Source: Chryseobacterium pennae (GTDB taxonomy: Bacteria > Bacteroidota > Bacteroidia > Flavobacteriales > Weeksellaceae). Taken from it: a stretch of DNA of 64,000 nt. The notes beneath the pieces were generated by a model that worked only from the letters and a program-made list of their open reading frames with translations, was not told the origin of the DNA and did not search any database. The translations under genes were made by a program, and so were the position numbers. How positions within the stretch are numbered: position 1 is the stretch's first letter; each line of letters opens with the position of its first letter. The stretch covers positions 62,001-126,000 of the forward strand of contig NZ_QNVT01000014.1 in the NCBI RefSeq assembly GCF_003385515.1, read 5' to 3'. Shown here piece by piece: positions 9,442 through 18,830 of the stretch.

Positions 9442-9488
9442 GTTCAGATAATCCTGAACATTAAAAGACCGCTTCTGTGATAGTTTTG
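9442..9488 (+). promoter_or_regulatory. Operator-like inverted repeat plus -7 box before the SDR operon
   Basis: GTTCAG-N6-CTGAAC at 9442-9459 is a perfect 6-6-6 inverted repeat. TAGTTTTG at 9481-9488 fits the TAnnTTTG -7 box and lies 19 bases before the ATG at 9508. The repeat sits where a -33 element would be, and no good -33 sequence is present, which suits an activator-dependent promoter. A 14-base sequence TTAAAAATAGGTTC near 9429 also occurs at the 3' end of the preceding AraC gene (near 9338). Confidence 0.5.
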
Positions 9489-9507
9489 TATCATAAAATT
9501 TAATCTT

Positions 9508-10293
9508 ATGGATACCAAAGAATCATACGCTGTGGTTACAGGAGCAAGTCAGGGATTGGGAAAAGCTTTTGCAGAACATCTGGCCAGGAAAAAGATCAAT
9601 GTCATTCTGGTGAGCTTGCCCAATCAGAATTTAAATGAACTTGCCCTTACTCTTGAAGAAAAGCACTCTATAAAGGCTTATTATTACGAAGTGGACCTGT
9701 CTGTCAATGAAAATGTAATGAAGCTTACAGAATGGCTTAATTCATCTTTTAATATTCATATTCTGATCAATAATGCTGGACTTGGCGGTACCAGAAAGTT
9801 TACCGAAGCAACTTCTGAGTATATCAATACCATTTTGCAGGTGAATGTAACGGCAACATCCCTTATTACCCATCAGCTGCTTCCTAATCTATTGAAGCAG
9901 CCCAATGCCTATATTCTGAATGTTTCAAGCATGGCTGCATTTTCTCCGATAGGCTTTAAAACAGTATATCCTGCCTCCAAAAGCTTTATCCATTCCTTTT
10001 CCAGAGGATTGCATGAAGAACTAAAAGATACCAATGTTTTTGTAAGTGTAGTGAATCCCGGTGCTATGAAAACCAATGCTGATGTCTGTAAAAGAATAGA
10101 AAAACAAGGTTTCTTTGGCAGGCTGACGCTTTTAAATCCGGATAAAGTAGCAGCCAGGTGCATTCAGCAGCTATTAAAAAAAGACTCCGTAATTATGGTG
10201 AACCCAATCAGCTGGCTGATGATGAAGATTCTTCCGATTTGGATAAAACTCCCCCTGATGACCCGGGCGATTAAAAGAGAGATTGAAGCATGA
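9508..10293 (+). CDS. SDR family NAD(P)-dependent oxidoreductase
   Basis: 261 residues, a classical short-chain dehydrogenase. TGASQGLG at 12-19 is the nucleotide-binding glycine motif, NNAG near 88-91 is the structural motif, and the catalytic YPASK lies near 153-157 preceded by a serine in NVSSMA. The start is the first ATG after the promoter. The carbonyl or alcohol substrate cannot be read from the sequence. It overlaps the next gene by four bases (ATGA), indicating translational coupling with the epimerase-like enzyme. Confidence 0.88.
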   Translation: MDTKESYAVVTGASQGLGKAFAEHLARKKINVILVSLPNQNLNELALTLEEKHSIKAYYYEVDLSVNENVMKLTEWLNSSFNIHILINNAGLGGTRKFTEATSEYINTILQVNVTATSLITHQLLPNLLKQPNAYILNVSSMAAFSPIGFKTVYPASKSFIHSFSRGLHEELKDTNVFVSVVNPGAMKTNADVCKRIEKQGFFGRLTLLNPDKVAARCIQQLLKKDSVIMVNPISWLMMKILPIWIKLPLMTRAIKREIEA

Positions 10294-11264
10294 AAAAAGT
10301 TTTTGTAACCGGAGCTACCGGGCTTCTGGGAACCAATGTCATCATTAAATTATTACAAAATGGTTATTCTGTTATTGCTCTGGTGCGCCAGAAAAGCAAA
10401 TATCTGGGTGAAAAAACTGAAAACCTGAAACTGGTTGAAGGAGAACTTTCATCTGATCTTTCCTCGTTCTTTAAAGATGTTGACTGCATCATTCACATCG
10501 CTGCAGAAACGAATCAGAACCTGATCCGTTACGAAAATTATAAAAAAATAAACTATGATATTACTATAAATCTCTTCTCTCAGGCGGAAACCTGTGGCGT
10601 ACAGAGGTTCCTGTTTGTAAGTTCAGCCAATACAATCGGATATGGAAGCAAGGAAAAGCCGGGAAGTGAAGATGAAAATCAGAAATACCCTTTTACAGAT
10701 TCTTTCTATGCTCAAAGTAAATTAAATGCTGAAAATTATCTTTTAGAGAATCGTAGAAATACAGAAGTTGTCATTCTGAATCCTGCTTTCATGATCGGAG
10801 CTTATGATGTAAAACCAAGTTCAGGGAAATTAATTTTCTGGGCCTGGAAAAAGAAGATGATTTTTTATCCGAAAGGAGGTAAGAATTTTGTGCACGCTGA
10901 AGATGCAGCCGATGGCGTTATTTTGGCTATTGAAAAGGGAAAAGATAAGGAAAGATATCTTTTAGCGAATGAAAACCTGAGCTATAAAGATTTTTTTAGA
11001 AAGATCAATAGAATAACAGAGCAAAAACCCATAATGATCCCTATTCCTAATATCATTTTATCTATTTTAGGATGGATAGGAGATAGGTTGCGGATGTTTA
11101 ATGTGAGCACAGCGCTAAGCACTTACAATATGAAAGCTTTGCAAATCAAGAATTATTATTCCAATCAAAAATCAGTAAAAGATCTGGAAATTCAATATCA
11201 GCCGATAGATAAAGCGATAGAAGATGCTGTTGACTATTTTAAATCTAAAGAAATGAAGAGTTGA
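10290..11264 (+). CDS. NAD-dependent epimerase/dehydratase family protein (extended SDR)
   Basis: 324 residues. TGATGLLGTNV at 7-17 is the Rossmann glycine motif; HIAAET near 69-74 and SSANT near 110 follow; the catalytic YAQSK lies near 140-144. The C-terminal half is the substrate-binding region typical of extended SDRs acting on nucleotide sugars, flavonoid-type ketones or sterol-like substrates. The HIAAETNQ and FVHAEDAADG segments resemble dihydroflavonol-reductase-like bacterial enzymes. The gene overlaps the upstream SDR, so the two probably work in one pathway. Substrate unknown. Confidence 0.83.
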   Translation: MKKVFVTGATGLLGTNVIIKLLQNGYSVIALVRQKSKYLGEKTENLKLVEGELSSDLSSFFKDVDCIIHIAAETNQNLIRYENYKKINYDITINLFSQAETCGVQRFLFVSSANTIGYGSKEKPGSEDENQKYPFTDSFYAQSKLNAENYLLENRRNTEVVILNPAFMIGAYDVKPSSGKLIFWAWKKKMIFYPKGGKNFVHAEDAADGVILAIEKGKDKERYLLANENLSYKDFFRKINRITEQKPIMIPIPNIILSILGWIGDRLRMFNVSTALSTYNMKALQIKNYYSNQKSVKDLEIQYQPIDKAIEDAVDYFKSKEMKS

Positions 11265-11341
11265 TTTCATACAGCATATTCCCACTGAGTATATCTTTTG
11301 TGATGATGCCATAGGTTTCAAACTATTCATCCATAATATAA

Positions 11342-11365
11342 AAAAACCGACAAAAGTCGGTTTTT
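11342..11365. terminator. Bidirectional intrinsic terminator
   Basis: Perfect 10-bp stem AAAAACCGAC / GTCGGTTTTT with an AAAA loop between converging genes at 10290-11264 and 11386-12945. A- and T-tracts on both sides suit both strands. Confidence 0.85.
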
Positions 11366-11385
11366 AAATTTTAGGGTGTTGTCTG

Positions 11386-12945
11386 CTATGGATTGATTTG
11401 TATTTTTTGAGTGACATTCTTATTGGAAATCACACAAGCTTTACTACAATTGTTAGTATTGGAAATATTAACTTGTATTAATCCTGGCATGGATCGATAG
11501 TCTTCCTGATTATAAGGGACTTCAGAGCCATTCCTTCCGCCGCCTTTGATGTCATATCTTATTTTGGCTACTCCGGTAAATCCGTTAGCCGGTTTAAATG
11601 CTAATTTTCCGGTTGCCGGATAATAGGTCCATGTTCCTTCGCTATTGGTATAGATACCTCCGGTTATATTAGGAATAACGGTACCATTGATATCTAAAAA
11701 CCGGAATGAATTGAAGTCAATATTATCATAAGAAGCAACAGGTGGATTTTGACCGGTTCTTGAAGTATAAGCTGCATCATTCAGCAGGGGAGAGTAGGTA
11801 GATTTTATTCCCGGACATCCTGCAAACAGATCATCGGTAACTTCAGCGGCATAAGGCTTGGTAACTCCCAGATTTTTCAGCAAATGTATATTTTTGGCAT
11901 CACCGGTGGAAGCCGCAAATCCAATTCTGAAAGTGGAAGGAGGTGAAGTATCCAGCGTTCTTACCTGATTGTTTTGCATCGCATTCTCTGTATATTTTAA
12001 AGATGTAGGATAATAATAGCTGTCAATAACCTTTTCCTTGACGTTGCCATGCTGAATCTCTAACGTAATATTATAGCCTCCTGCAGGATTAGGAACTAGA
12101 GTGACATATACCTTACGGAATCTGGCGTCAGAATCATTCTGGGGAATTGAATTCCCCCCGTTTTCCATAGTAAACTGGCTAAAAGTTGAGTTTTTAATAG
12201 CAATATGCTTTCCGGTCTGAGTATTTAGGGATACTGAACGGTTGCTGCTTGAAGGAGAAGCATTGGTTGCCGTACTGTAAAGCAGCGGATAGCCATTGTA
12301 TCCGGCAGGTTCAGAAGATGAAAGATACTGATTCCCGCGTTTGCCTCTTAAAGTTACATTATTCCGGGCATCAGCTATAGATACATCGGTAAGTCCGTTT
12401 CTGGTTCTGTCCCCTTGACTAAATCTGGTTTTAAAGTTTCCGAATTCATCGAGACCGATTCCCAGATATGCGCCTCTCAAACCTTCCAGATTTCCTCCTT
12501 GTCTTGGATTTCTCATCACAAAAGTATAGCCTAATCCTCCACCAAAATAGCCGAGATTAAGCTGATCTTTGGGAATGGATCCATCTACCAAAAATATGGA
12601 GATTCCGTCACCTCCGTTGGAATTTCCACCATAGATAACATATTCAAATTCGAATTTAATTCCCTGATCACTGGTAAATTTTTTGTCCGCAAGGATAACG
12701 CCACCGGATATATTATTCACATTCCGGGTTAGCCTTAGCCCTTCCGTAGTAAAAGTTGCATCATTTTGAACTCCGCTTGTTGCTACCTTATAGGCTTCCT
12801 GAGGTTGTAGCCCCTGGGTGAAATTAACAAAATAAGGATAGCCTGTGCCTTGTTGATTTTGAGCTGTAATGTGTTGTGAAAAAATAAACAAGGACGCAAT
12901 AAACAGAATTTTTTGAAAATGTAAGATTAAATTATTTCTGTTCAT
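11386..12945 (-). CDS. Secreted L-type lectin domain protein
   Basis: 519 residues with a signal peptide (about 1-28, ending near HITAQ). The middle part is an L-type (legume) lectin-like beta-sandwich: GGDGISIFLVDG near 112-123 carries the acidic metal/sugar-binding loop, followed by GYFGGGLGY and GAYLGIGLDEFGNF, all typical of this fold. A C-terminal domain of about 140 residues (from CPGIKSTYSP) contains strand-rich repeats and a short Cys cluster (NCSKACVI). A classical C-terminal secretion signal is not obvious. The gene lies seven bases after the stop of the upstream small secreted gene, so both are probably exported together. The ligand is unknown. Confidence 0.8.
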   Translation of the reverse strand: MNRNNLILHFQKILFIASLFIFSQHITAQNQQGTGYPYFVNFTQGLQPQEAYKVATSGVQNDATFTTEGLRLTRNVNNISGGVILADKKFTSDQGIKFEFEYVIYGGNSNGGDGISIFLVDGSIPKDQLNLGYFGGGLGYTFVMRNPRQGGNLEGLRGAYLGIGLDEFGNFKTRFSQGDRTRNGLTDVSIADARNNVTLRGKRGNQYLSSSEPAGYNGYPLLYSTATNASPSSSNRSVSLNTQTGKHIAIKNSTFSQFTMENGGNSIPQNDSDARFRKVYVTLVPNPAGGYNITLEIQHGNVKEKVIDSYYYPTSLKYTENAMQNNQVRTLDTSPPSTFRIGFAASTGDAKNIHLLKNLGVTKPYAAEVTDDLFAGCPGIKSTYSPLLNDAAYTSRTGQNPPVASYDNIDFNSFRFLDINGTVIPNITGGIYTNSEGTWTYYPATGKLAFKPANGFTGVAKIRYDIKGGGRNGSEVPYNQEDYRSMPGLIQVNISNTNNCSKACVISNKNVTQKIQINP

Positions 12946-12952
12946 AACTCCA

Positions 12953-13528
12953 TTATTTTACAACAAAAACAATATTAATAAATGAACAGTCTGTAGCCGC
13001 AGCTCTCACATCATATGTCATAACTCCGGAATCAGAAATAGAAATATTTCTGAATACATTAGGGTCAGCATCCGTTACATAATAATAAAGATCTTTACTT
13101 GACGGGAAGAATGGAATAGAAGCAGGAGCACTTGTGCTTTTTGCTTTTGGAGTACCAAATTGATTCTTATATAAGGTATATAAATCTTTGGTTTGAGCAG
13201 TAGCATTTTGAGAAGTATCAAAAGATACGCTAGGCATATAAAACATTTTTACAGCGTTCCCACTGATGCATAGCCAATCTGGGCTGGAAGGAGTTCCGAT
13301 ATTTTGACTTAAACACTTTTTATCAGTGTCATAGATAAGAAGAGAATTGGCAGGATTGGGGATTGCATCCCTTTTAGCTGTCGTAAGCCTTGGAATCAGC
13401 ATTCCTTTATTTTGACTGTAAACATCTAAGGCTGCGCTTGCATCCGGATCGGGTGTGTTAATCCCAATCTGTGCATAAGCAAATGAACTCATTAAAAATA
13501 AAATAATTGATACGAAATAATTTTTCAT
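12953..13528 (-). CDS. Small secreted protein with IGINT/ALDV/GMLIPR module
   Basis: 191 residues with a signal peptide (1-19, cleavage after AYA). It begins with QIGINTPDPDASAALDVYS and KGMLIPRLTTAKRDAI, a module found at the N-terminus of many Bacteroidota surface proteins, some with fibre-like C-termini. The remainder has no recognised domain; it is rich in Ser, Asp and Tyr. It is transcribed just ahead of the lectin gene with a 7-base gap, suggesting a shared operon and surface location. The role is unknown. Confidence 0.78.
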   Translation of the reverse strand: MKNYFVSIILFLMSSFAYAQIGINTPDPDASAALDVYSQNKGMLIPRLTTAKRDAIPNPANSLLIYDTDKKCLSQNIGTPSSPDWLCISGNAVKMFYMPSVSFDTSQNATAQTKDLYTLYKNQFGTPKAKSTSAPASIPFFPSSKDLYYYVTDADPNVFRNISISDSGVMTYDVRAAATDCSFINIVFVVK

Positions 13529-14199
13529 GTAAGTGTATTTATGATACGTTAATTTGTTTGTTTTTAGTGTTAATACTCTCTTTAAATGTGTTTTTATGGT
13601 TGTGTTTTTGTAAAAGACAATGGTATTAGACTTTTTAGATAGTTTCGGCTATAGCAGAAAAATATGTATCACAATCCTGTTGGATTGATACTTCATTGAA
13701 TAAACCTGTATATGGAAACTTCTTCCAATAAGATCAATAACAGACATAATAAATACATACCTCATAGCTGAGGATGATTTTTTATTCTGCAAAGAGAATT
13801 CAAAAATAAGATGAGTTAAATAGCCGTGATATGTTTAATGGCTACTAAAAAAGTATAATTCATAATCCTTTTGTGTTTAGTGCAAATATATAAATAATTC
13901 ATTTTATTTGCCTATTTTATGGTGATTAAATTTTATTTTGTTTAATTTTTAAATTAAAATTTAATTTTTAGTTATTAATTTTATACATAAAACAATTTTT
14001 ATAGATTATTTTTGTACAGCTTGGTTTAGGGAATTGATTGGTTTTCAATGGATGGGGTGAAAAACAAACCCCGTAAGTAGTCTTACAGGGAATCTTATAG
14101 TATAGTAGAAGTGTTATTACTCAATTAATTGTTTAATAGGGTTTTCGGCGAAAATAAGAGCTTTTTATTCCTATTAATAAGTGTTTTTCCTAATTTTTG
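13529..14199. other. AT-rich intergenic region, no gene seen
   Basis: 671 bases between two minus-strand genes. An imperfect hairpin CCCCGTAAG-tagt-CTTACAGGG lies at 14069-14090 without a clear T-tract. No RNA gene or repeat was recognised. The promoter of the lectin operon should lie in 13529-13700, but no clear TAnnTTTG box is visible near the start. Confidence 0.4.
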
Positions 14200-14559
14200 T
14201 TATTTTGAAAAATGTTCAAAAGCTTCTTCAAGTTTTGAAACAAAGTTGATGTGCCGGGTCTTATTACTTTCAAAGATAAAATCTTGCAGACTTTTGCTTT
14301 CATACTTACTAAAATCCCCAACAATAGCCAATGCGATCCGGTAATTCGAGAATTTTTGTAGAATTTCTCCTGCAATTTTGGTTTTCAGGTCAAAAAAATC
14401 GGGAGTGATGTCCTTTTCGTAAATAATTACTTTATCAAATCCCTGATAGTAAATGTTTCCCATAAGATCCAATCCGTCTTCTGCAGACTGAATGATTATC
14501 TGGTCTGAAGTTACTTCTGCAATTTGGATGTTTCCGATATTGTGTGGCTTGATGACCAT
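14200..14559 (-). CDS. DUF4180 domain-containing protein
   Basis: 119 residues covering one DUF4180 domain: an N-terminal strand segment (NIGNIQIAEV), GLDLMGNIYYQGFDKVIIYE in the middle, TPDFFDLKTKIAGEILQKF and RIALAIVGDFSKY toward the end. The length is normal. The biochemical role of the family is unknown. It is the last gene of a minus-strand run, starting 41 bases after prmC. Confidence 0.83.
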   Translation of the reverse strand: MVIKPHNIGNIQIAEVTSDQIIIQSAEDGLDLMGNIYYQGFDKVIIYEKDITPDFFDLKTKIAGEILQKFSNYRIALAIVGDFSKYESKSLQDFIFESNKTRHINFVSKLEEAFEHFSK

Positions 14560-14600
14560 GATTTCTGTGATGTATGGTTATATTTTATGGTATAAAATTA

Positions 14601-15458
14601 CTATTTTCTTCCATAAATGAACCTGTCATTTTCTGATAAGTCTTTTAATAACTGTGCATCAGAGAAGTCTTTATATAATTCCAGGGTTTCAGGTCCCAGC
14701 TTTTGATTGATCTCCAGAAACAGGAGACCATTATTTTTCAGATGCTCTTTTGCATCTTCAGCAATCTTTCTGTAAAAGATCAGGGCATCAGAAGTGGGAG
14801 AGAATAGGGCCATTACAGGTTCAAAACCTTTCACCGAATCAGCAATCTCAGTTTCTTCTTCAATACCTATATAGGGCGGGTTTGAGATTATAATATCATA
14901 TTCTTCAGTCAGCTGAATATTCAGATAATCCGCATGAATGAATGTAACATTCAGCTGATGATAGGCTGCATTCCGCTTTGCTGTTTCCAGGGCTTTTTCA
15001 GAAAAATCCATTGAAGATACTTCAGTTTCAGGGAAATGCTTTTTTAAAACCAAAGGAATTATGCCGCTTCCGGTTCCGATATCCAGAATCTTTACAACAT
15101 GGGCTGCAGATGGTAAGTTTTGATACTTTTTAATCTCCCGTATTGCTATTTCAAGCAATTCTTCTGTTTCCGGGCGGGGAATCAGTACATTTTCATCTAC
15201 AAAGAATTTCATTCCGTAAAATTCCGTTTCCCCTAAAATCTGCAAATAAGGCTTTCCTGTTTTTAATTCTGAAATAATATGACCTAATTTTTCTTCATTC
15301 TCTGAAGATATTTCCTGATCTGCTGACTGGCGTTGCTGAATTGCATTTAATCCTAAGAGATGTTCTGCAAAAATCTGAAAGATAAATGCATTTTCCGATT
15401 CTGTATAAGTTTCTGAAAGATGTGTTGAAAAACTTTTTTTAAGTTCTGCTAATGTCAT
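14601..15458 (-). CDS. prmC: Peptide chain release factor N5-glutamine methyltransferase
   Basis: 285 residues. The N-terminal helical domain (1-90) contains the PrmC-type LLGLN segment; the Rossmann methyltransferase domain has VKILDIGTGSGIIPLVL for S-adenosylmethionine binding and the catalytic SNPPYIG near 195-201. PrmC methylates the GGQ glutamine of release factors RF1 and RF2. The gene is five bases from the upstream lipoprotein gene, so both share a transcript. Confidence 0.93.
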   Translation of the reverse strand: MTLAELKKSFSTHLSETYTESENAFIFQIFAEHLLGLNAIQQRQSADQEISSENEEKLGHIISELKTGKPYLQILGETEFYGMKFFVDENVLIPRPETEELLEIAIREIKKYQNLPSAAHVVKILDIGTGSGIIPLVLKKHFPETEVSSMDFSEKALETAKRNAAYHQLNVTFIHADYLNIQLTEEYDIIISNPPYIGIEEETEIADSVKGFEPVMALFSPTSDALIFYRKIAEDAKEHLKNNGLLFLEINQKLGPETLELYKDFSDAQLLKDLSENDRFIYGRK

Positions 15459-15463
15459 GGTAT

Positions 15464-17308
15464 TTAATAAAACATTTCTGTTTTCTTACTTTTTAATTCA
15501 ATTCTATTCTCGCCTACCTGAAATTCATCCATTAAAGGAGAAGGTATTTTTTTATTGATTTTTTCTTTCCAGCTTTTGGTTTGTACCGCATTGTTTTTAC
15601 TGCAGGTTTCAGAATAATAATCAAATATTGCATCCCCTGTAGATATATTATAATCCAACGACTGGAAATAATCACATGGTGAACCGAAATTAACAGAAGC
15701 TCCGATCAGGTACCAGGCATTGTTTTGGAATCTGTATCTATGGGTGTAATGCCATTTCTGCCGGCTTCCCCCAAAATGATTAACGATAATAGTTTTATTT
15801 TTAATACTGATACCTTCATAAGGATTTCCCATCATTCCGCCGTGCTCAGTAGAAAGAATAGGGTTGGTTGACTGATGCCATAATACCCAGTTTTCTCCCT
15901 CTTTTTTATAAATAGCAAGACTTTGAGCGAAGCCTAGATCTCCTTCTATTGGGGTTTCATAAACACAAACCGCTTCATCTTCAGGGCTGTTATCTAAATT
16001 TCCAAAATTCTGGTCTTTTAAATTCCAGAATTTTGGAGTAAATTCTTCAAGGGTTTTTGCTTTTTTCAGGGTAATTTCAGTATCGAAATTTCCACTTTTC
16101 ACAGCCTCTTGAAAGGCATTTATCTGACTCTGTTTTTCGTTGGATATCTTTGGAATTTTGATTCTGATATCCTCCGCAGCTTTCGGAAATTCAGGGAGTG
16201 AAAAACTTTTTGGTTCAGAATTCGGGTCATAATATTTTATTTCATGATATTCATAATCAATAAGTTTCTTTTTACTGTTGGCACCTTCATCAGGATCTTG
16301 CCTGTAATGTTTTTTTGAGATCCAGTTTCCCTGTTCATCATAAACATATTCGAAAGATTCTGCATACTGAAGATGTCCCGTATATTCTGTACTCTGCTCA
16401 AAAACAAGATTATTGTGATCATCATATCTTCGGGTGGTCTTTGTCGACTTTTCTGTTCCAAGCATATGATATTGCTGTTCAGTACGCTCCAGATAATCTT
16501 TAGAATAATAATATTCCGTCTTATTTTCCAGAGAATGATGATTGGCAAACCATGTTTCTGAAAGCAGATAGCCGTTTTTATCATAGCGGAAAATTACATC
16601 CCGGTTTTCAATGATATAATCTTTAGTGTCAATAGGCTTATAGGTTCCGTTCATCCATTGATAACGATGAATTTTAGACTGGTACAAAGGTGTTTTTTTG
16701 GTGAGAAAAGGAAATTCAAAAATATATTCCTTTTCGGGATCTGCTATAGAATCATAACCGTAATCAAGGATTTTAACCGTTGTTTTTTTTGCTTCTGAAG
16801 AATAGCTGTACTGTGTATATCCTTCATAAATAAACGATTGGCTGTCATCTTTTTTATACTCAATTTCTTCCTGAAGGTTATTCTCTTTATTGTAAAAAAG
16901 CCAGTTATATCGGGATCTGTTTTTATTCTCAACAGATTCTTTAAGAACGAGAAGGTTATTTTTATAATGAAATTTTTCTACAACAGCATTCGTATCGTAA
17001 TTATATTTTTGATACAGTTTCCGGCCATCCTGGAGATACTCTGTATAGGATTCCTGATTGTAATAAAGTCCGTCACGATTGATGGAACTGCTGTTTTTTT
17101 GTTCAGCCTTTTTAAACTTTATAACAGAAAAAATATTTGTGGTTGCAAAGTTTACCGAATCACTATACGCACTGTTAAAAGTGTGATTGTCAAGAGATCC
17201 ATTTATGGATGCCTTTTTTTCCTGGGCACAGCTGACCATGAAACTTATTGAGAAAACAAGTTTCAGAACCTTTGGAACAGCTATATTTCGGATCTCTGCA
17301 GTGTTCAT
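15464..17308 (-). CDS. Putative lipoprotein with YD-type repeats, unknown function
   Basis: 614 residues. A lipobox-like FMVSC puts the lipidated cysteine at Cys27, so the protein should be an exported lipoprotein. The first 350 residues carry repeated Tyr/Asp-rich units such as YDKNGYLLSE, YDDHNNLVFE and YDEQGNWISK, which resemble YD/RHS-type beta repeats. The C-terminal part (about 410-560) looks like a beta-rich domain with GSRQKWHYTHRYRFQNNAWY, similar to extracytoplasmic repeat domains of other Bacteroidota lipoproteins. The ATG follows the yaaA stop codon directly, showing coupling. No function is recognised. Confidence 0.72.
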   Translation of the reverse strand: MNTAEIRNIAVPKVLKLVFSISFMVSCAQEKKASINGSLDNHTFNSAYSDSVNFATTNIFSVIKFKKAEQKNSSSINRDGLYYNQESYTEYLQDGRKLYQKYNYDTNAVVEKFHYKNNLLVLKESVENKNRSRYNWLFYNKENNLQEEIEYKKDDSQSFIYEGYTQYSYSSEAKKTTVKILDYGYDSIADPEKEYIFEFPFLTKKTPLYQSKIHRYQWMNGTYKPIDTKDYIIENRDVIFRYDKNGYLLSETWFANHHSLENKTEYYYSKDYLERTEQQYHMLGTEKSTKTTRRYDDHNNLVFEQSTEYTGHLQYAESFEYVYDEQGNWISKKHYRQDPDEGANSKKKLIDYEYHEIKYYDPNSEPKSFSLPEFPKAAEDIRIKIPKISNEKQSQINAFQEAVKSGNFDTEITLKKAKTLEEFTPKFWNLKDQNFGNLDNSPEDEAVCVYETPIEGDLGFAQSLAIYKKEGENWVLWHQSTNPILSTEHGGMMGNPYEGISIKNKTIIVNHFGGSRQKWHYTHRYRFQNNAWYLIGASVNFGSPCDYFQSLDYNISTGDAIFDYYSETCSKNNAVQTKSWKEKINKKIPSPLMDEFQVGENRIELKSKKTEMFY

Positions 17309-18067
17309 TTATCTAGTGAAGACCAGTTTGGTATCGGTAGATTTCTCTTCGTTAATTCTGTATCCTTCATAGTTGAAAGCTTTTACATCATCAAGGGTCT
17401 GAGCCTTGGTTTCTGCACAGAATCTTACTACAAGACCTCTTGCATGTTTTGTATACACTACAATGGTTTTCAGTTTACCATCTTTTAGTTCATAAAAATC
17501 AAAATCAACCACTTGATGGTTCAGTTTTTTTCTGTCGATTACTTTTCCGTATTCATTACTGGCCAGATGAAGCAGAATTTCACCTTTTTTCATTTCAGTA
17601 TTCAGCTGTTCCGTGACCTTTTCTCTCCAGAATTCATACAGGTTTTTGTACTGGTCGAATTCAAAATGACGTCCCATTTCAAGCCTGTACAGCATTACCT
17701 TATCAGAAGGCTTCAAAAGGCCATAAAGCCCGGAAAGCATTCTGTAATTTTTCTGCAGATAGTCTACTGCATCTTTGTCGAGGGTTTTAGCATCCAAGCC
17801 TCTGTATACTTCACCGGTAAAGGCAAACATGGCAGGGGCAGACTCTTTAGCAGTAGGTTTAGACTTCCATTTTTGATTTCTTTCCCAGTTTTCATCAGCC
17901 AGTTTTGGCGAGATTTCCATGAGTTCGGAAAGATATTTTGGTGATTTTTCTTTTAAATAAGTTTGTATAAAAGCTGCGTCTTCAATGAATTTAGGAGTCG
18001 TGGATTTCAACAGGTCCGTTGAATTTTCTACGTTCATTAATTTGGCAGGTGATGTTACAATTTTCAT
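17309..18067 (-). CDS. yaaA: Peroxide stress protein YaaA
   Basis: 252 residues from ATG 18067; a longer reading starting at 18100 adds eleven residues that no family member needs. The sequence matches YaaA/DUF328 throughout: MKIVTSPAKLMN at the start, PAMFAFTGEVYRGLDA near 88-103, LYGLLKPSD near 121 and LHLASNEYGKVI near 180. In E. coli YaaA lowers free iron and limits DNA damage during peroxide stress and binds DNA. Next to the CPBP protease and the lipoprotein this is an operon position, not a stress cluster. Confidence 0.9.
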   Translation of the reverse strand: MKIVTSPAKLMNVENSTDLLKSTTPKFIEDAAFIQTYLKEKSPKYLSELMEISPKLADENWERNQKWKSKPTAKESAPAMFAFTGEVYRGLDAKTLDKDAVDYLQKNYRMLSGLYGLLKPSDKVMLYRLEMGRHFEFDQYKNLYEFWREKVTEQLNTEMKKGEILLHLASNEYGKVIDRKKLNHQVVDFDFYELKDGKLKTIVVYTKHARGLVVRFCAETKAQTLDDVKAFNYEGYRINEEKSTDTKLVFTR

Positions 18068-18071
18068 AATG

Positions 18072-18785
18072 TTAAAATACAGATAAATGTTTAAAATCAA
18101 TAAAATTCATGGCCATCAGTGAGATCAGATCGATCATAAAATGACAGGCAATCAGAATTTTAATATTTGAATATTTTTTATAAAACAAAGCAAAAATAAT
18201 CCCAATAAAGAAAGGTATTACAACCTGACCAATGGTTCCGTAAGTGCTGTGCAGAATTCCGAATAAAGCAGCAGAAACTAAAATTCCGGCATATGGACTA
18301 TTATATATTTTCTCAATCCTGGGTTGTATATAGCCTCGCATCAGAAGCTCTTCAACAGTACCTGCTGTAAAGCATGTAAAAATAATTAAAAAATAATTAT
18401 TCTTAAAAATTGAAGCGAATTGCAGAATTTTACTGCTCTCTTCTTTATGGATGAAGTTCTGGATCAACAGATTGATCACAGCTCCTCCAAAAACACAGAA
18501 CAGATATAAGCAGATTACAGCTTTTATACCGAACGAAACGGAATATTTCTTCTCTTTCTGAACTAAAAAAGACTCTTTCTCAATATAATGACTGTACAGA
18601 AGTATAATTAGGAAAACGGCCCAGATAGCGAGCCTGCTGATAAAAAAAGTATCTCCCGTAATGCTTCTTACTCCTGTAACCATACTGATAACAGGAAAAA
18701 CATACAGCATCACTATGCCTAGAAGCATAAATGTGAGCAGAATTCCTACAGAATATTTTCCATTAAGCCCCATACAACCTATCAA
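18072..18785 (-). CDS. CPBP family intramembrane metalloprotease
   Basis: 237 residues with about seven hydrophobic helices. The family motifs are EELLMRGYIQPR (EExxxR motif), FGILHS (second-motif histidine) and ACHFMID (third-motif histidine), all in the right order in the C-terminal half. These CAAX-processing/bacteriocin-processing type proteases cleave substrates within or near the membrane. An inner ATG at 18773 is an alternative start. It is translated four bases before yaaA. Confidence 0.85.
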   Translation of the reverse strand: MIGCMGLNGKYSVGILLTFMLLGIVMLYVFPVISMVTGVRSITGDTFFISRLAIWAVFLIILLYSHYIEKESFLVQKEKKYSVSFGIKAVICLYLFCVFGGAVINLLIQNFIHKEESSKILQFASIFKNNYFLIIFTCFTAGTVEELLMRGYIQPRIEKIYNSPYAGILVSAALFGILHSTYGTIGQVVIPFFIGIIFALFYKKYSNIKILIACHFMIDLISLMAMNFIDFKHLSVF

Positions 18786-18830
18786 CTGCTCTTATACTAA
18801 ATCAGAATCTTAAACGTCAAAAATCTCGAA

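Noticed and set aside
14069..14090. Hairpin CCCCGTAAG / CTTACAGGG as an RNA element
   Set aside because: Only a short stem with a mismatch and no T-tract or RNA fold; treated as chance.
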